DNA of 27,042 bases from Pseudomonadota bacterium (GTDB taxonomy: Bacteria > Pseudomonadota > Gammaproteobacteria > Xanthomonadales > Xanthomonadaceae): the NCBI GenBank assembly GCA_023430045.1, contig JAEZCF010000163.1, positions 1 through 27,042 on the forward strand, read 5' to 3'. Numbering within the stretch: the first letter of the stretch is position 1; each line of letters begins with the position of its first letter. The notes below the pieces were generated by a model. That model was not told the DNA's origin, did no database searches, and saw only the letters and a program-made list of their open reading frames with translations. Below are positions 14,773-21,637 of the stretch, in pieces. A program made the position numbers and the translations under genes.

Positions 14773-16373
14773 CGCGCCAGGGCCTGCAGCTGGGCCAGCG
14801 CGTCGGCTTCGCTGGCCGGTTTGTCGTGGCGCCAGCGCAGGATGCGCGGGAATCGCACCGCAACGCCGGACTTGTGCCGCTTGCTCAGGTTGACCGCCTC
14901 GAAGGCGAGTTCGAACACCTGCACGGCTTCCACGCTGCGCACCGGGCCGAAGCGTTCTCGGGTATTGGCGCGGATCCAGCGGTCCAGGGCCAGGATCTCC
15001 TTGTCGTCCAACCCCGAATAGGCCTTGGCTACCGGTACCAGGGCATCGCCATCCCACACGCCGAAGGTGTAATCGGTATACAGCGTGCTGCGGCGCCCGT
15101 GCCCCGCCTGCGCGTACAGCAGTACGGCGTCGATGGTCAGTGGATCGATCTTCCATTTCCACCAGTCGCCGCGGCGGCGCCCGGACTGGTAGGCCGAGCC
15201 CTGCCGTTTCAGCATCAGTCCTTCCACGCCACGCACGCGTGCCTCGTCGCGAAGCTGCGCGGCGTGCGCCCAGTCGTCGGCGTGGACCTGCGGTGACAGC
15301 TGGATGCGGGGATCGTCCAGTGCGCCGATCAGCCGCGCCAGCTGCTCCCGGCGCTGGTGCAATGGCAGCGCACGCAGGTCCTCGCCCTGCAGTTCCAGCA
15401 GGTCGTAGGCAAGCATGCGCACCGGTGTGTCGCGCAGCGTTGCTGCGCCAGGCCTGCGCCGCTGGATGCGGGTCTGCAGGGCGGTGAACGCGCGCGGCAG
15501 GTCCTGGCTGTCATCCCAGGCCAGCAGCTCGCCATCGAACACGCAGCCATCGGGCAGCGCAGCCGCGGCCTGCTCGATTTCCGGGAAGCGTCCGTCCAGG
15601 CGCTCTTCGCCACGTGACCACAGCGCCACCTCGCCTTGGCGGCGCAGCAACTGCAGGCGGATGCCGTCCCATTTCCATTCCAGCAGCCAGTCCTGCACCG
15701 CGCCGAGCGTATCGACCGGGTTTTCCAGCGGCGACGCGAGGAAGAACGGATACGGCTGCTGGCGATCCAGCGGCTGCTCTTCGTGCGACAACAACGTTGC
15801 CAGCAGCGCGGGAGATGGCACCCATTCGCCGAGCATGCGCTGGGCAATGCGCGCGATGTCCAGCCCGGACAGTTCGGCCAGTGCCTGCTGCACCAGCCGT
15901 TGCGATACGCCCACGCGCAATGCGCCGGTGAGCAGCTTGTTGAACACCAGCCGCTGCGGTGAGGGCAGTGAACGCCAGCCGGCTTCCACTGCGGCGCGCC
16001 GCAGCGGCTCATCCTGGTTGGCAACCGCCAGCAGGTGGGTTTCGATCCATTCGGCGAGCGGCCTGTCGGCGGCTGCGACGGTTGGCTCATCAAGCAGCAG
16101 GGTGAGCGTTTCGGCAAGGTCGCCGACCTGTTCGTAGCTGTCGTCCACCAGCCAGGCAGGCAGCCCGGTGACGTCGGAGAGCCAGCTGCGCAGCTCGGCG
16201 CTGGCAGCGATTTTCCTGCGTGCGCCGCCCACCTTGCCGCCGCTGAGCAGGTACAGTGCCCACGCCGCGTCGTGCGCCGGCGCATGGCGGAAATAGTCGA
16301 CCAGCGCGGCGCGCTTGTCGCCGGTGGCGGTGCTGCGGTCCAGCCGCTGGTACAGGTCGGCGAAGGCCTTCAT
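14769..16373 (-). CDS. ATP-dependent DNA ligase (ligase-associated cassette)
   Basis: This 534-residue ATP-dependent DNA ligase is of the bacterial family that travels with the Lhr-Core helicase, PdeM and the metallo-beta-lactamase exonuclease. An N-terminal DNA-binding domain (about 1-200, with RLVFNKLLTGALRVGVS) precedes the nucleotidyltransferase domain: adenylated Lys234 in EWKWDG, FDGELLAW (279-286), EGLMLKR (384-390) and WWKWK (404-408). The OB domain ends with the motif VI-like RFPRILRWRHDK. It seals nicks and is presumed to act in repair alongside the NAD-dependent LigA. Four-base overlaps (ATGA) with both neighbours show tight operon coupling. Confidence 0.95.
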   Translation of the reverse strand: MKAFADLYQRLDRSTATGDKRAALVDYFRHAPAHDAAWALYLLSGGKVGGARRKIAASAELRSWLSDVTGLPAWLVDDSYEQVGDLAETLTLLLDEPTVAAADRPLAEWIETHLLAVANQDEPLRRAAVEAGWRSLPSPQRLVFNKLLTGALRVGVSQRLVQQALAELSGLDIARIAQRMLGEWVPSPALLATLLSHEEQPLDRQQPYPFFLASPLENPVDTLGAVQDWLLEWKWDGIRLQLLRRQGEVALWSRGEERLDGRFPEIEQAAAALPDGCVFDGELLAWDDSQDLPRAFTALQTRIQRRRPGAATLRDTPVRMLAYDLLELQGEDLRALPLHQRREQLARLIGALDDPRIQLSPQVHADDWAHAAQLRDEARVRGVEGLMLKRQGSAYQSGRRRGDWWKWKIDPLTIDAVLLYAQAGHGRRSTLYTDYTFGVWDGDALVPVAKAYSGLDDKEILALDRWIRANTRERFGPVRSVEAVQVFELAFEAVNLSKRHKSGVAVRFPRILRWRHDKPASEADALAQLQALAR

Positions 16374-17368
16374 TCCTCGCTCCCGTAATCGGTGCGGAAG
16401 GCTTCGGCGGCGGTGCCGTTCTCGCGCAGGTAACGGATCAGTGCATCGGTATTGCCATGGGTGGCGATCACGCGGGTGGCGCGTGTCTGTTCAATGGTCT
16501 GCAGCAGGGCTGGCCAGTCGGCATGGTCGGACACCACGAAGCCGCGATCGACGTTGCGTCGCCGACGGTTGCCGCGCAGGTGCATCCAGCCCGACGCGAA
16601 CGCCAGCTGGTGGCGACCGAAACGGCGCACCCACGGGGTGCCGGCAGCCGAGGGCGGTGCCAGCACCAGGCGCCCCGCTGAATCCGGCTGGCGGCCCTGT
16701 TCGGCCACCGGTTCGGTGGCGAGCATCGGAATGCCGGCATCACGATAGACCTGCACGCCCTTGGCGATGGCGCCGTGCAGCCACGCGGGCTGGTCGTCCA
16801 GTGGCAGCAGTTCGGCCAGCAGCCGCTGCGCCTTGCCCAGTGCGTAACAGAGCAGGATGGCGGCTTCGCCGCGGGCCTCGCATTCCCTGCGCCAGGCGAC
16901 AATGTCGGCGGCCACCGCCGGCGTATCCGGCCAGCGGTAGATCGGCGAAGCGAACGTCGCTTCGGTGATGAAGGTATCGCAGGGCACCACTTCGAAGCCG
17001 TCGCAGGTGGGGTCGTGCTGGCGCTTGTAGTCGCCCGATGCCACCCACACCTGGTCGCCATCATCGATACGCACCTGCGCCGAGCCCAGTACATGCCCGG
17101 CGGGATGCAGCGACACTTCCACCGCGCCGATCCGGAAGGGAACGCGCCATGCGTGCGTGTGGATGCGCACATCCCCCAAGCGCCAGCGCAGGATCGCCTC
17201 GCTGGATTCGCTGCAGTGGTACTCGCCCATGCCGATGCGTGCGTGGTCGCCGTGGCCATGGGTGATCACCGCACGCGGCACCGGTCGCCATGGATCGATA
17301 TGGAAATCACCCGCCGGGCAGTACAGGCCTTCCGGCCGCAGCACCACCAGGTCATTGCGTCTGCTCAT
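16370..17368 (-). CDS. Ligase-associated DNA damage response exonuclease
   Basis: This 332-residue metallo-beta-lactamase/beta-CASP-like protein is of the ligase-associated exonuclease family. Metal ligands are visible in THGHGDHA (36-43, His37, His39, Asp41, His42), HPAGHVLGSAQ (His92), SGDYK (Asp113), and the C-terminal VSDHADW (279-285) and ATHG. It is predicted to trim DNA ends before ligation. It is first in the operon; the ATG at 17368 gives MSRRNDLVVLRPEGLY, though no strong Shine-Dalgarno site precedes it. The stop overlaps the ligase start by four bases. The 109-base gap to the divergent aidB must hold the promoters of both units; I see no SOS (LexA) box there. Confidence 0.92.
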   Translation of the reverse strand: MSRRNDLVVLRPEGLYCPAGDFHIDPWRPVPRAVITHGHGDHARIGMGEYHCSESSEAILRWRLGDVRIHTHAWRVPFRIGAVEVSLHPAGHVLGSAQVRIDDGDQVWVASGDYKRQHDPTCDGFEVVPCDTFITEATFASPIYRWPDTPAVAADIVAWRRECEARGEAAILLCYALGKAQRLLAELLPLDDQPAWLHGAIAKGVQVYRDAGIPMLATEPVAEQGRQPDSAGRLVLAPPSAAGTPWVRRFGRHQLAFASGWMHLRGNRRRRNVDRGFVVSDHADWPALLQTIEQTRATRVIATHGNTDALIRYLRENGTAAEAFRTDYGSEE

Positions 17369-17477
17369 GCATGCACTCTGCCGGGCCGTTCGTGCAGGAG
17401 GTGAGAATCCACCTGAACGGCGCGCAGGCGCGATCTGCGGCAGAATCGGCAGGACCCCGGCCAAGGAGGCTGATGCC

Positions 17478-19103
17478 ATGCGCGACGACGCCGCACCGTT
17501 CCAGACGCATCGGGTGGAGAACCAGCCGCCGCCCTTCGCGAACCGCCATCTGTGGTCCGATGATGCCGCGTTAATGGACGCGGTGGAGCGCGGCGGCGCA
17601 TCGGCTTTCATGCCGCGCCTGGCCGCCTACGGGATGCTGGCCGGCGACAGCCTGTACCGCCTCGGCTTCGATGCCAACCGCGACCGTCCGCGACTGCGCA
17701 CGCACGATGCGCAGGGGCACCGCGTGGACATCGTGGAATTCCATCCGGCGTATCACCAGTTGTTGCAGCTGGCCAAGGAACATGGCGTGGCCGGTCTTTC
17801 CTGGCACGAACCGGGCCCGGGTGCGCATGTCGCCCGCGCGGCCCTGAGCTACCTGCACCACCAGGCGGAGGCGGGCACCAGTTGTCCGCTGACCATGACC
17901 CACGCGGCGGTGGCGGTGCTGGCCGACCATCCGGTACTGCACGAATGGGCGCGCAAGGCCGCCGCGCCCGTGTACGACCCGCGTGACGTGCCCATCGCCG
18001 ACAAGGCGGGGGTGACGCTGGGCATGGGCATGACCGAAAAGCAGGGCGGTTCGGATGTGCGTTCCAATACGACCCGCGCCGAGCCCTGCGGTGATGGCAG
18101 CTACCGGCTGGTGGGACACAAATGGTTCTTTTCCGCGCCGATGTCCGATGGTTTCCTGGTGCTGGCGCAGGCACCGGAAGGCGCGACCTGCCTGCTGATG
18201 CCGCGCCGGTTGCCGGATGGCAACCGCAATGGCTTCCAGCTGATGCGCCTGAAGGACAAGCTGGGTGACTGGTCCAACGCCTCAGGCGAGGTGGAGTTCA
18301 CCGGCGCCCAGGCGTGGCGGGTGGGCGAGGAAGGACGCGGCATCGCCACCATCATCAACATGGTGATGATGACCCGGCTGGACTGCATGCTGGGCTCGGC
18401 GGCGGAAATGCGCATGGCCCTGGCGCAGGCGCTGCATTACGCACGTCACCGGCAGACCTTCGGGCAACGGCTGTGCGACCACCCGTTGATGGCCAATGTA
18501 CTGGCCGACCTTGCCGTGGAATCGGAGGCGGCCACCGTGCTGGCCATGCACGTGGCTGCGGCCGTGGATGGTGCCGCGCGCGACCCGCGCCTGGCGATGC
18601 TCGCGCGGGTGGGCACCGCGCTGGGCAAGTACTGGGTATGCAAGCGCGCGGCGGCATTCGTCAACGAAGCGCAGGAATGCCTGGGTGGTGCGGGATACGT
18701 GGAGGAATCGATGCTGCCGCGTCTGTACCGGCAGGCCCCCTTGAATTCGATCTGGGAAGGCAGCGGCAACATCCAGTGCCTGGACCTTTTGCGTGCGTTG
18801 CAGCGCGAACCGCAGGCCCTTCAGGTCCTGCACGAAGAGCTGGAATCGGCGGTCGGAACCGAGTCCGACTATGACGCGGCGCTGGCGCGCTGGCGTCCTA
18901 CTGCCTTGCCACCGCCCGCGCTGGCCCGGCTGTACTGCGAGCGCCTGGCGCTGCTGCTGCAGGCATCCATCCTGATCCGTGCGGACAGCCCGGTAGCGCC
19001 GGTGTTCGTACGCAGCCGGCTGCAGGGCGACCATGGCATGGCCTTCGGTACGTTGCCGGCGGACGTGGATGCGGCGGCGATGCTGGCGCGCGCACTGCCC
19101 TGA
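17478..19103 (+). CDS. aidB: AidB-type acyl-CoA dehydrogenase
   Basis: This 541-residue FAD-dependent acyl-CoA dehydrogenase homologue has the same length as Escherichia coli AidB, the Ada-regulon protein that binds DNA and protects against alkylation. The AidB hallmark segment GMGMTEKQGGSDV (182-194), continuing RSNTTRAE, is present, as are GHKWFFSAPMSD (213-224), ECLGGAGYVEES and NSIWEGSGNIQCLD near the C-terminal part. The start is fixed by AAGGAGG at 17463-17469, eight bases before the ATG. It is divergent from the ligase-associated repair operon, so the two flank one shared control region. I see no Ada box. Whether it acts in repair or only in acyl-CoA metabolism is not decided by sequence. 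Confidence 0.92.
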   Translation: MRDDAAPFQTHRVENQPPPFANRHLWSDDAALMDAVERGGASAFMPRLAAYGMLAGDSLYRLGFDANRDRPRLRTHDAQGHRVDIVEFHPAYHQLLQLAKEHGVAGLSWHEPGPGAHVARAALSYLHHQAEAGTSCPLTMTHAAVAVLADHPVLHEWARKAAAPVYDPRDVPIADKAGVTLGMGMTEKQGGSDVRSNTTRAEPCGDGSYRLVGHKWFFSAPMSDGFLVLAQAPEGATCLLMPRRLPDGNRNGFQLMRLKDKLGDWSNASGEVEFTGAQAWRVGEEGRGIATIINMVMMTRLDCMLGSAAEMRMALAQALHYARHRQTFGQRLCDHPLMANVLADLAVESEAATVLAMHVAAAVDGAARDPRLAMLARVGTALGKYWVCKRAAAFVNEAQECLGGAGYVEESMLPRLYRQAPLNSIWEGSGNIQCLDLLRALQREPQALQVLHEELESAVGTESDYDAALARWRPTALPPPALARLYCERLALLLQASILIRADSPVAPVFVRSRLQGDHGMAFGTLPADVDAAAMLARALP

Positions 19104-19134
19104 GCGATGCAGGAGGACGGGACGGGAATGAAAG

Positions 19135-19160
19135 GGGCGCCGACCGTCGGGTCGACGCCC
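19135..19160 (-). terminator. Probable terminator of the first lipoprotein gene
   Basis: GGGCG and GACC on one side (19135-19139, 19142-19145) pair with GGTC and CGCCC on the other (19150-19153, 19156-19160), with a two-base internal mismatch and a GTCG loop. Read on the minus strand it is followed by CTTTCATT, a weak U run. It lies between aidB and the convergent lipoprotein gene and may serve both. Confidence 0.55.
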
Positions 19161-19200
19161 TGTAAACCGCAGACGCAGCGAATGCTCCGGAAAGGCAGAC

Positions 19201-19605
19201 TCAGCGCTTGGCCTCGTTGGCATTCTCGCGTGCGTCGTCTGCAACATCACGGGCCTTTTCGGCGACGTTTTCCGCAGCGTTGGCGGTCGCGTCGCTGGCG
19301 TTGGCCGAGGCATCGCGGGCGGCATCGCGGGCCTTGTCGGCGGCCGAGGCCGTCGCATCGGCGGCGCGGTCGAGCGCTTCGCGGGATTCGGCTGCGGCGT
19401 GATGCGATGCTTCCGCTGCTTCATCGGCGGCATTGCGGGTGGCCACGGCAGCGCGATCAACGGCCTCGCGCGCGGCGGCACCGGTGCTGTCGGCAGCCTG
19501 GGCGGCATCGCGGCGTGCCTGTTCGGCTTCCGGGCCCTTGCAGGCAGCGAGTGGCAGCACCAAGGCGGCGGCCAACAGCGTAGCGGTCAGGGGGCGGATC
19601 TTCAT
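19201..19605 (-). CDS. Alanine-rich lipoprotein with long amphipathic helix
   Basis: This 134-residue predicted lipoprotein has a signal peptide of 21 residues ending in the lipobox LAAC, with Cys22 as the lipidated residue (LPLAACKGPE). The mature part is almost entirely Ala with Asp, Glu, Arg, Lys, Asn and Ser in a near-repeating pattern (AADKARDAARDASANAS, then AEKARDVADDARENANEAK). This predicts one long charged helix or coiled coil, resembling 11-residue LEA-type repeats. The start is supported by GGAG seven bases before the ATG at 19605. It is in tandem with a similar lipoprotein upstream, but a terminator separates the two. Function unknown; a periplasmic or outer-membrane-anchored structural or stress role is a guess. 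Confidence 0.8.
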   Translation of the reverse strand: MKIRPLTATLLAAALVLPLAACKGPEAEQARRDAAQAADSTGAAAREAVDRAAVATRNAADEAAEASHHAAAESREALDRAADATASAADKARDAARDASANASDATANAAENVAEKARDVADDARENANEAKR

Positions 19606-19715
19606 GGCGCGCTCCAGATTCAGGGGTCGATGGGCTGCCAGCCTATTCATGGAGCGGTGGAAACGTGGTGAAAGCCCCGCGCGCGGTCTTCGAGACGCAG
19701 CGGCAATGGTGGGGC

Positions 19716-19730
19716 GTGGACCTGGTCCAC
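19716..19730. repeat. 15-bp palindrome upstream of the first lipoprotein gene
   Basis: GTGGACC and GGTCCAC flank a single T, a perfect odd-centred palindrome 111 bases upstream of the lipoprotein start at 19605. It could be an operator or part of a degenerate REP element. There is no direct evidence for either. Confidence 0.3.
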
Positions 19731-19748
19731 CATGGCCGGCGCGCAAAG

Positions 19749-19777
19749 AAAAAGCCGCTGGCGAACCAGCGGCTTTT
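19749..19777 (-). terminator. Intrinsic terminator of the second lipoprotein gene
   Basis: GCCGCTGG (19754-19761) and CCAGCGGC (19766-19773) form an eight-pair stem with a CGAA loop. On the minus strand it is followed by TTTTTCTTT, a good U run, 30 bases after the stop of the gene at 19804-20145. Confidence 0.9.
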
Positions 19778-19803
19778 CCGGAACAGCGTGAAGAAAGAAG
19801 TTA

Positions 19804-20145
19804 TTACTTCTTGGCTTCTTCAGCAGCGTCCTTGGCCTGCTCGGCGGTGCCTTCGGCAGCCTTGGCCGAGTCAGCAGCGGCGTCGGCAGCAGCGTCGGTC
19901 GCAGCGCCGGCAGCCTGGGCAGCGGCATCAGCCGAAGCGTCGGCAGCGGTAGCAGCGGTGTCGGCGGCCTGCTGGGCAGCGTCGGCGGTCTGCGAACCGG
20001 CAGCAGCAGCCTGGTCAGCGGCAGCCTGGGCTTCGGTGGCGGCTTCGTTGGCCGAAGCGGCGGCGTCCTGGGCGGCTTCCTGCTTCGAGCAGGCAGCCAG
20101 GGCCAGGGCCAGGGACATAGCAACCAGCAGCTTGTTGATGCTCAT
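19804..20145 (-). CDS. Alanine-rich lipoprotein (paralogue-like)
   Basis: This 113-residue predicted lipoprotein has an 18-residue signal peptide ending in LAAC, with Cys19 lipidated (ALAACSKQEAAQD). The mature region is overwhelmingly alanine with regularly spaced Asp, Glu, Gln and Thr (AADQAAAAG, AADTAATAADASADAAA) and ends in KDAAEEAKK, predicting an acidic helical rod. GAGGA eight bases before the ATG at 20145 supports the start. A perfect -35 and a strong terminator suggest an abundant monocistronic product. It resembles the next gene downstream in design rather than in residue-by-residue sequence, so common descent or convergence on the same composition are both possible. Function unknown. 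Confidence 0.82.
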   Translation of the reverse strand: MSINKLLVAMSLALALAACSKQEAAQDAAASANEAATEAQAAADQAAAAGSQTADAAQQAADTAATAADASADAAAQAAGAATDAAADAAADSAKAAEGTAEQAKDAAEEAKK

Positions 20146-20197
20146 TAGGTGAATCCTCGTCGTTAGATTAGGCAACGCGCAGTTGCGCGCCGCCAAC

Positions 20198-20225
20198 ATG
20201 ATGACAAGCCACGATAGGCTGTCAA
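20198..20225 (-). promoter_or_regulatory. Promoter of the second lipoprotein gene
   Basis: On the minus strand a perfect TTGACA (20225-20220) is followed after 16 bases by CATCAT (20203-20198, 4 of 6). The predicted start near 20191 gives a leader of about 45 bases, which contains a GC-rich hairpin (GCGC-AACT-GCGC with flanking GGC/GCC pairs). Confidence 0.6.
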
Positions 20226-20267
20226 GCGGTCCCGCATTCAGTTTTGCGAAAAGGGAGTTAAATCCAA

Positions 20268-21443
20268 TCAAATCAATTCGATGGCAATGGCTGTCGCCTC
20301 ACCGCCGCCGATGCACAACGTTGCGATGCCGCGCGTGCCGCCGCGGCTGCGCAAGGCGTGCACCAGCGTCACCACCAGCCGGGCGCCCGACGCGCCGATG
20401 GGATGACCCAGCGCACAGGCACCGCCATTGACGTTCAGGCGGTCATGCGGGATGCCCAGTTCGCGCATCGGCGCCATAGCCACCACCGCAAAGGCTTCAT
20501 TGACCTCGAACAGGTCGATCGTATCCAGATTCCAGCCGGTTTTCTCCAGCAGCGCATTGATCGCGCCGATCGGAGCGGTGGTGAACCATTCCGGCTCCTG
20601 TGAATGCGTGGCGTGGCCCACGATGCGCGCCAGCGGCTGCAGGCCACGGGACGTGGCGTCGTCCTCGGACAGCAGCACCACGGCGGCGGCGCCGTCGGAA
20701 ATGCTGGATGAACTGGCGGCCGTCACGCTGCCATCCTTCCTGAAGGCCGGGCGTAGAGTCGGGATCTTGCCGATGTCGGCGCGGGAGGGCTGCTCGTCGG
20801 TGGACACCTCGATCTCGCCCTTGCGGGTAGCCACCTTGACCGCGACGATTTCATCGGCAAATGCGCCGTTTGCCTGGGCGGCCTGTGCGCGCGTCACGGA
20901 CTCGATGGCATACGCATCCTGTTCTTCGCGACTGAACTGGTATTTGTCCACCGCGCATTCGGCGAACTCGCCCATAGCCTTGCCGTCGTATGCATTCACC
21001 AGGCCATCGTGAGCCATGTGGTCCACGGCCTGGAAATTACCGAAACGGTTGCCGGTACGCGAATTGGGCAGCATGTGCGGCGCGTTGGACATCGATTCCA
21101 TGCCGCCGGCCACGACGATGCTGGCCGAGCCTGCCTTGATCAGGTCGTGGCCGAGCATGATGGCCTTCATGCCCGAGCCGCAGACCTTGTTGAGGGTGGT
21201 GGCGCCGGTGGACAGCGGCAGGCCGGCGGCGATGGCGGCCTGGCGGGCAGGGGCCTGGCCCAGGTTCGCCGGCAGCACGCAGCCCATGATGACTTCGGAT
21301 ACGTCGCTGGCCGGCACGCCGGACTGTTGCAGCGCAGCGGCGATGGCGGCCGCGCCCAGGGTCGGGGTGGGCACGCCGTTGAACTGGCCGAGGAAGGAGC
21401 CGATGGCAGTGCGTTTGGCGGCGGCGATGACGATGTTGGACAT
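20268..21443 (-). CDS. Acetyl-CoA C-acyltransferase (thiolase)
   Basis: This 391-residue thiolase catalyses acetyl-CoA C-acetyltransfer (condensation or thiolysis). The nucleophile is Cys88 in LNKVCGSGMKA, and the other active-site residues are His347 in CALGHPIGASGAR and Cys377 in LCIGGGEA; NEAF lies at 315-318. The CoA-binding segment reads TAASSSSISDGAAA instead of the common TAGNASGINDGAAA, a variant of the family rather than a defect. The ATG at 21443 is preceded only by a weak GAGA. A shorter or longer chain preference (acetoacetyl-CoA versus 3-ketoacyl-CoA) cannot be decided here. It stands alone, divergent from the autotransporter gene; no partner dehydrogenase or hydratase is adjacent. 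Confidence 0.93.
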   Translation of the reverse strand: MSNIVIAAAKRTAIGSFLGQFNGVPTPTLGAAAIAAALQQSGVPASDVSEVIMGCVLPANLGQAPARQAAIAAGLPLSTGATTLNKVCGSGMKAIMLGHDLIKAGSASIVVAGGMESMSNAPHMLPNSRTGNRFGNFQAVDHMAHDGLVNAYDGKAMGEFAECAVDKYQFSREEQDAYAIESVTRAQAAQANGAFADEIVAVKVATRKGEIEVSTDEQPSRADIGKIPTLRPAFRKDGSVTAASSSSISDGAAAVVLLSEDDATSRGLQPLARIVGHATHSQEPEWFTTAPIGAINALLEKTGWNLDTIDLFEVNEAFAVVAMAPMRELGIPHDRLNVNGGACALGHPIGASGARLVVTLVHALRSRGGTRGIATLCIGGGEATAIAIELI

Positions 21444-21536
21444 GGCAATCTCGTTGTTGCGTGAGCAAATTCGGGAAAGGAGACGCAAGGCGCTGGAAGG
21501 TGCCGCGAATCCCGGCAGACTGCGTGGGGGACGCCC

Positions 21537-21542
21537 AGTATA
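21537..21542 (-). promoter_or_regulatory. Possible -10 element of the thiolase gene
   Basis: TATACT on the minus strand (5 of 6 to consensus) lies 93 bases upstream of the thiolase ATG. No matching -35 hexamer is seen at 16-18 bases, so the call is weak. Confidence 0.3.
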
Positions 21543-21637
21543 GGGGGTCGTCGATGAGCGCCGGGGTCACGCTGGGTGGCACGGCGGCGGCGGCGTGATC
21601 GGGCGTGACAGCGGGATTGGACAGACGGGGATCCAGG

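Noticed and set aside
14773..15162. A longer helicase N-terminus starting at 15162
   Set aside because: It lies antisense-free but out of frame within the ligase gene; the ATGA overlap at 14772 and the family N-terminus point to the shorter form.
17369..17477. A LexA or Ada box in the gap between the repair operon and aidB
   Set aside because: I looked for TTAG-N6-TACTA-like and AAAGCGCA-like sequences on both strands and found none that fit.
20268..21443. A defective thiolase because of the TAASSSS segment
   Set aside because: Active-site Cys88, His347 and Cys377 are all present, and this segment varies among functional thiolases.
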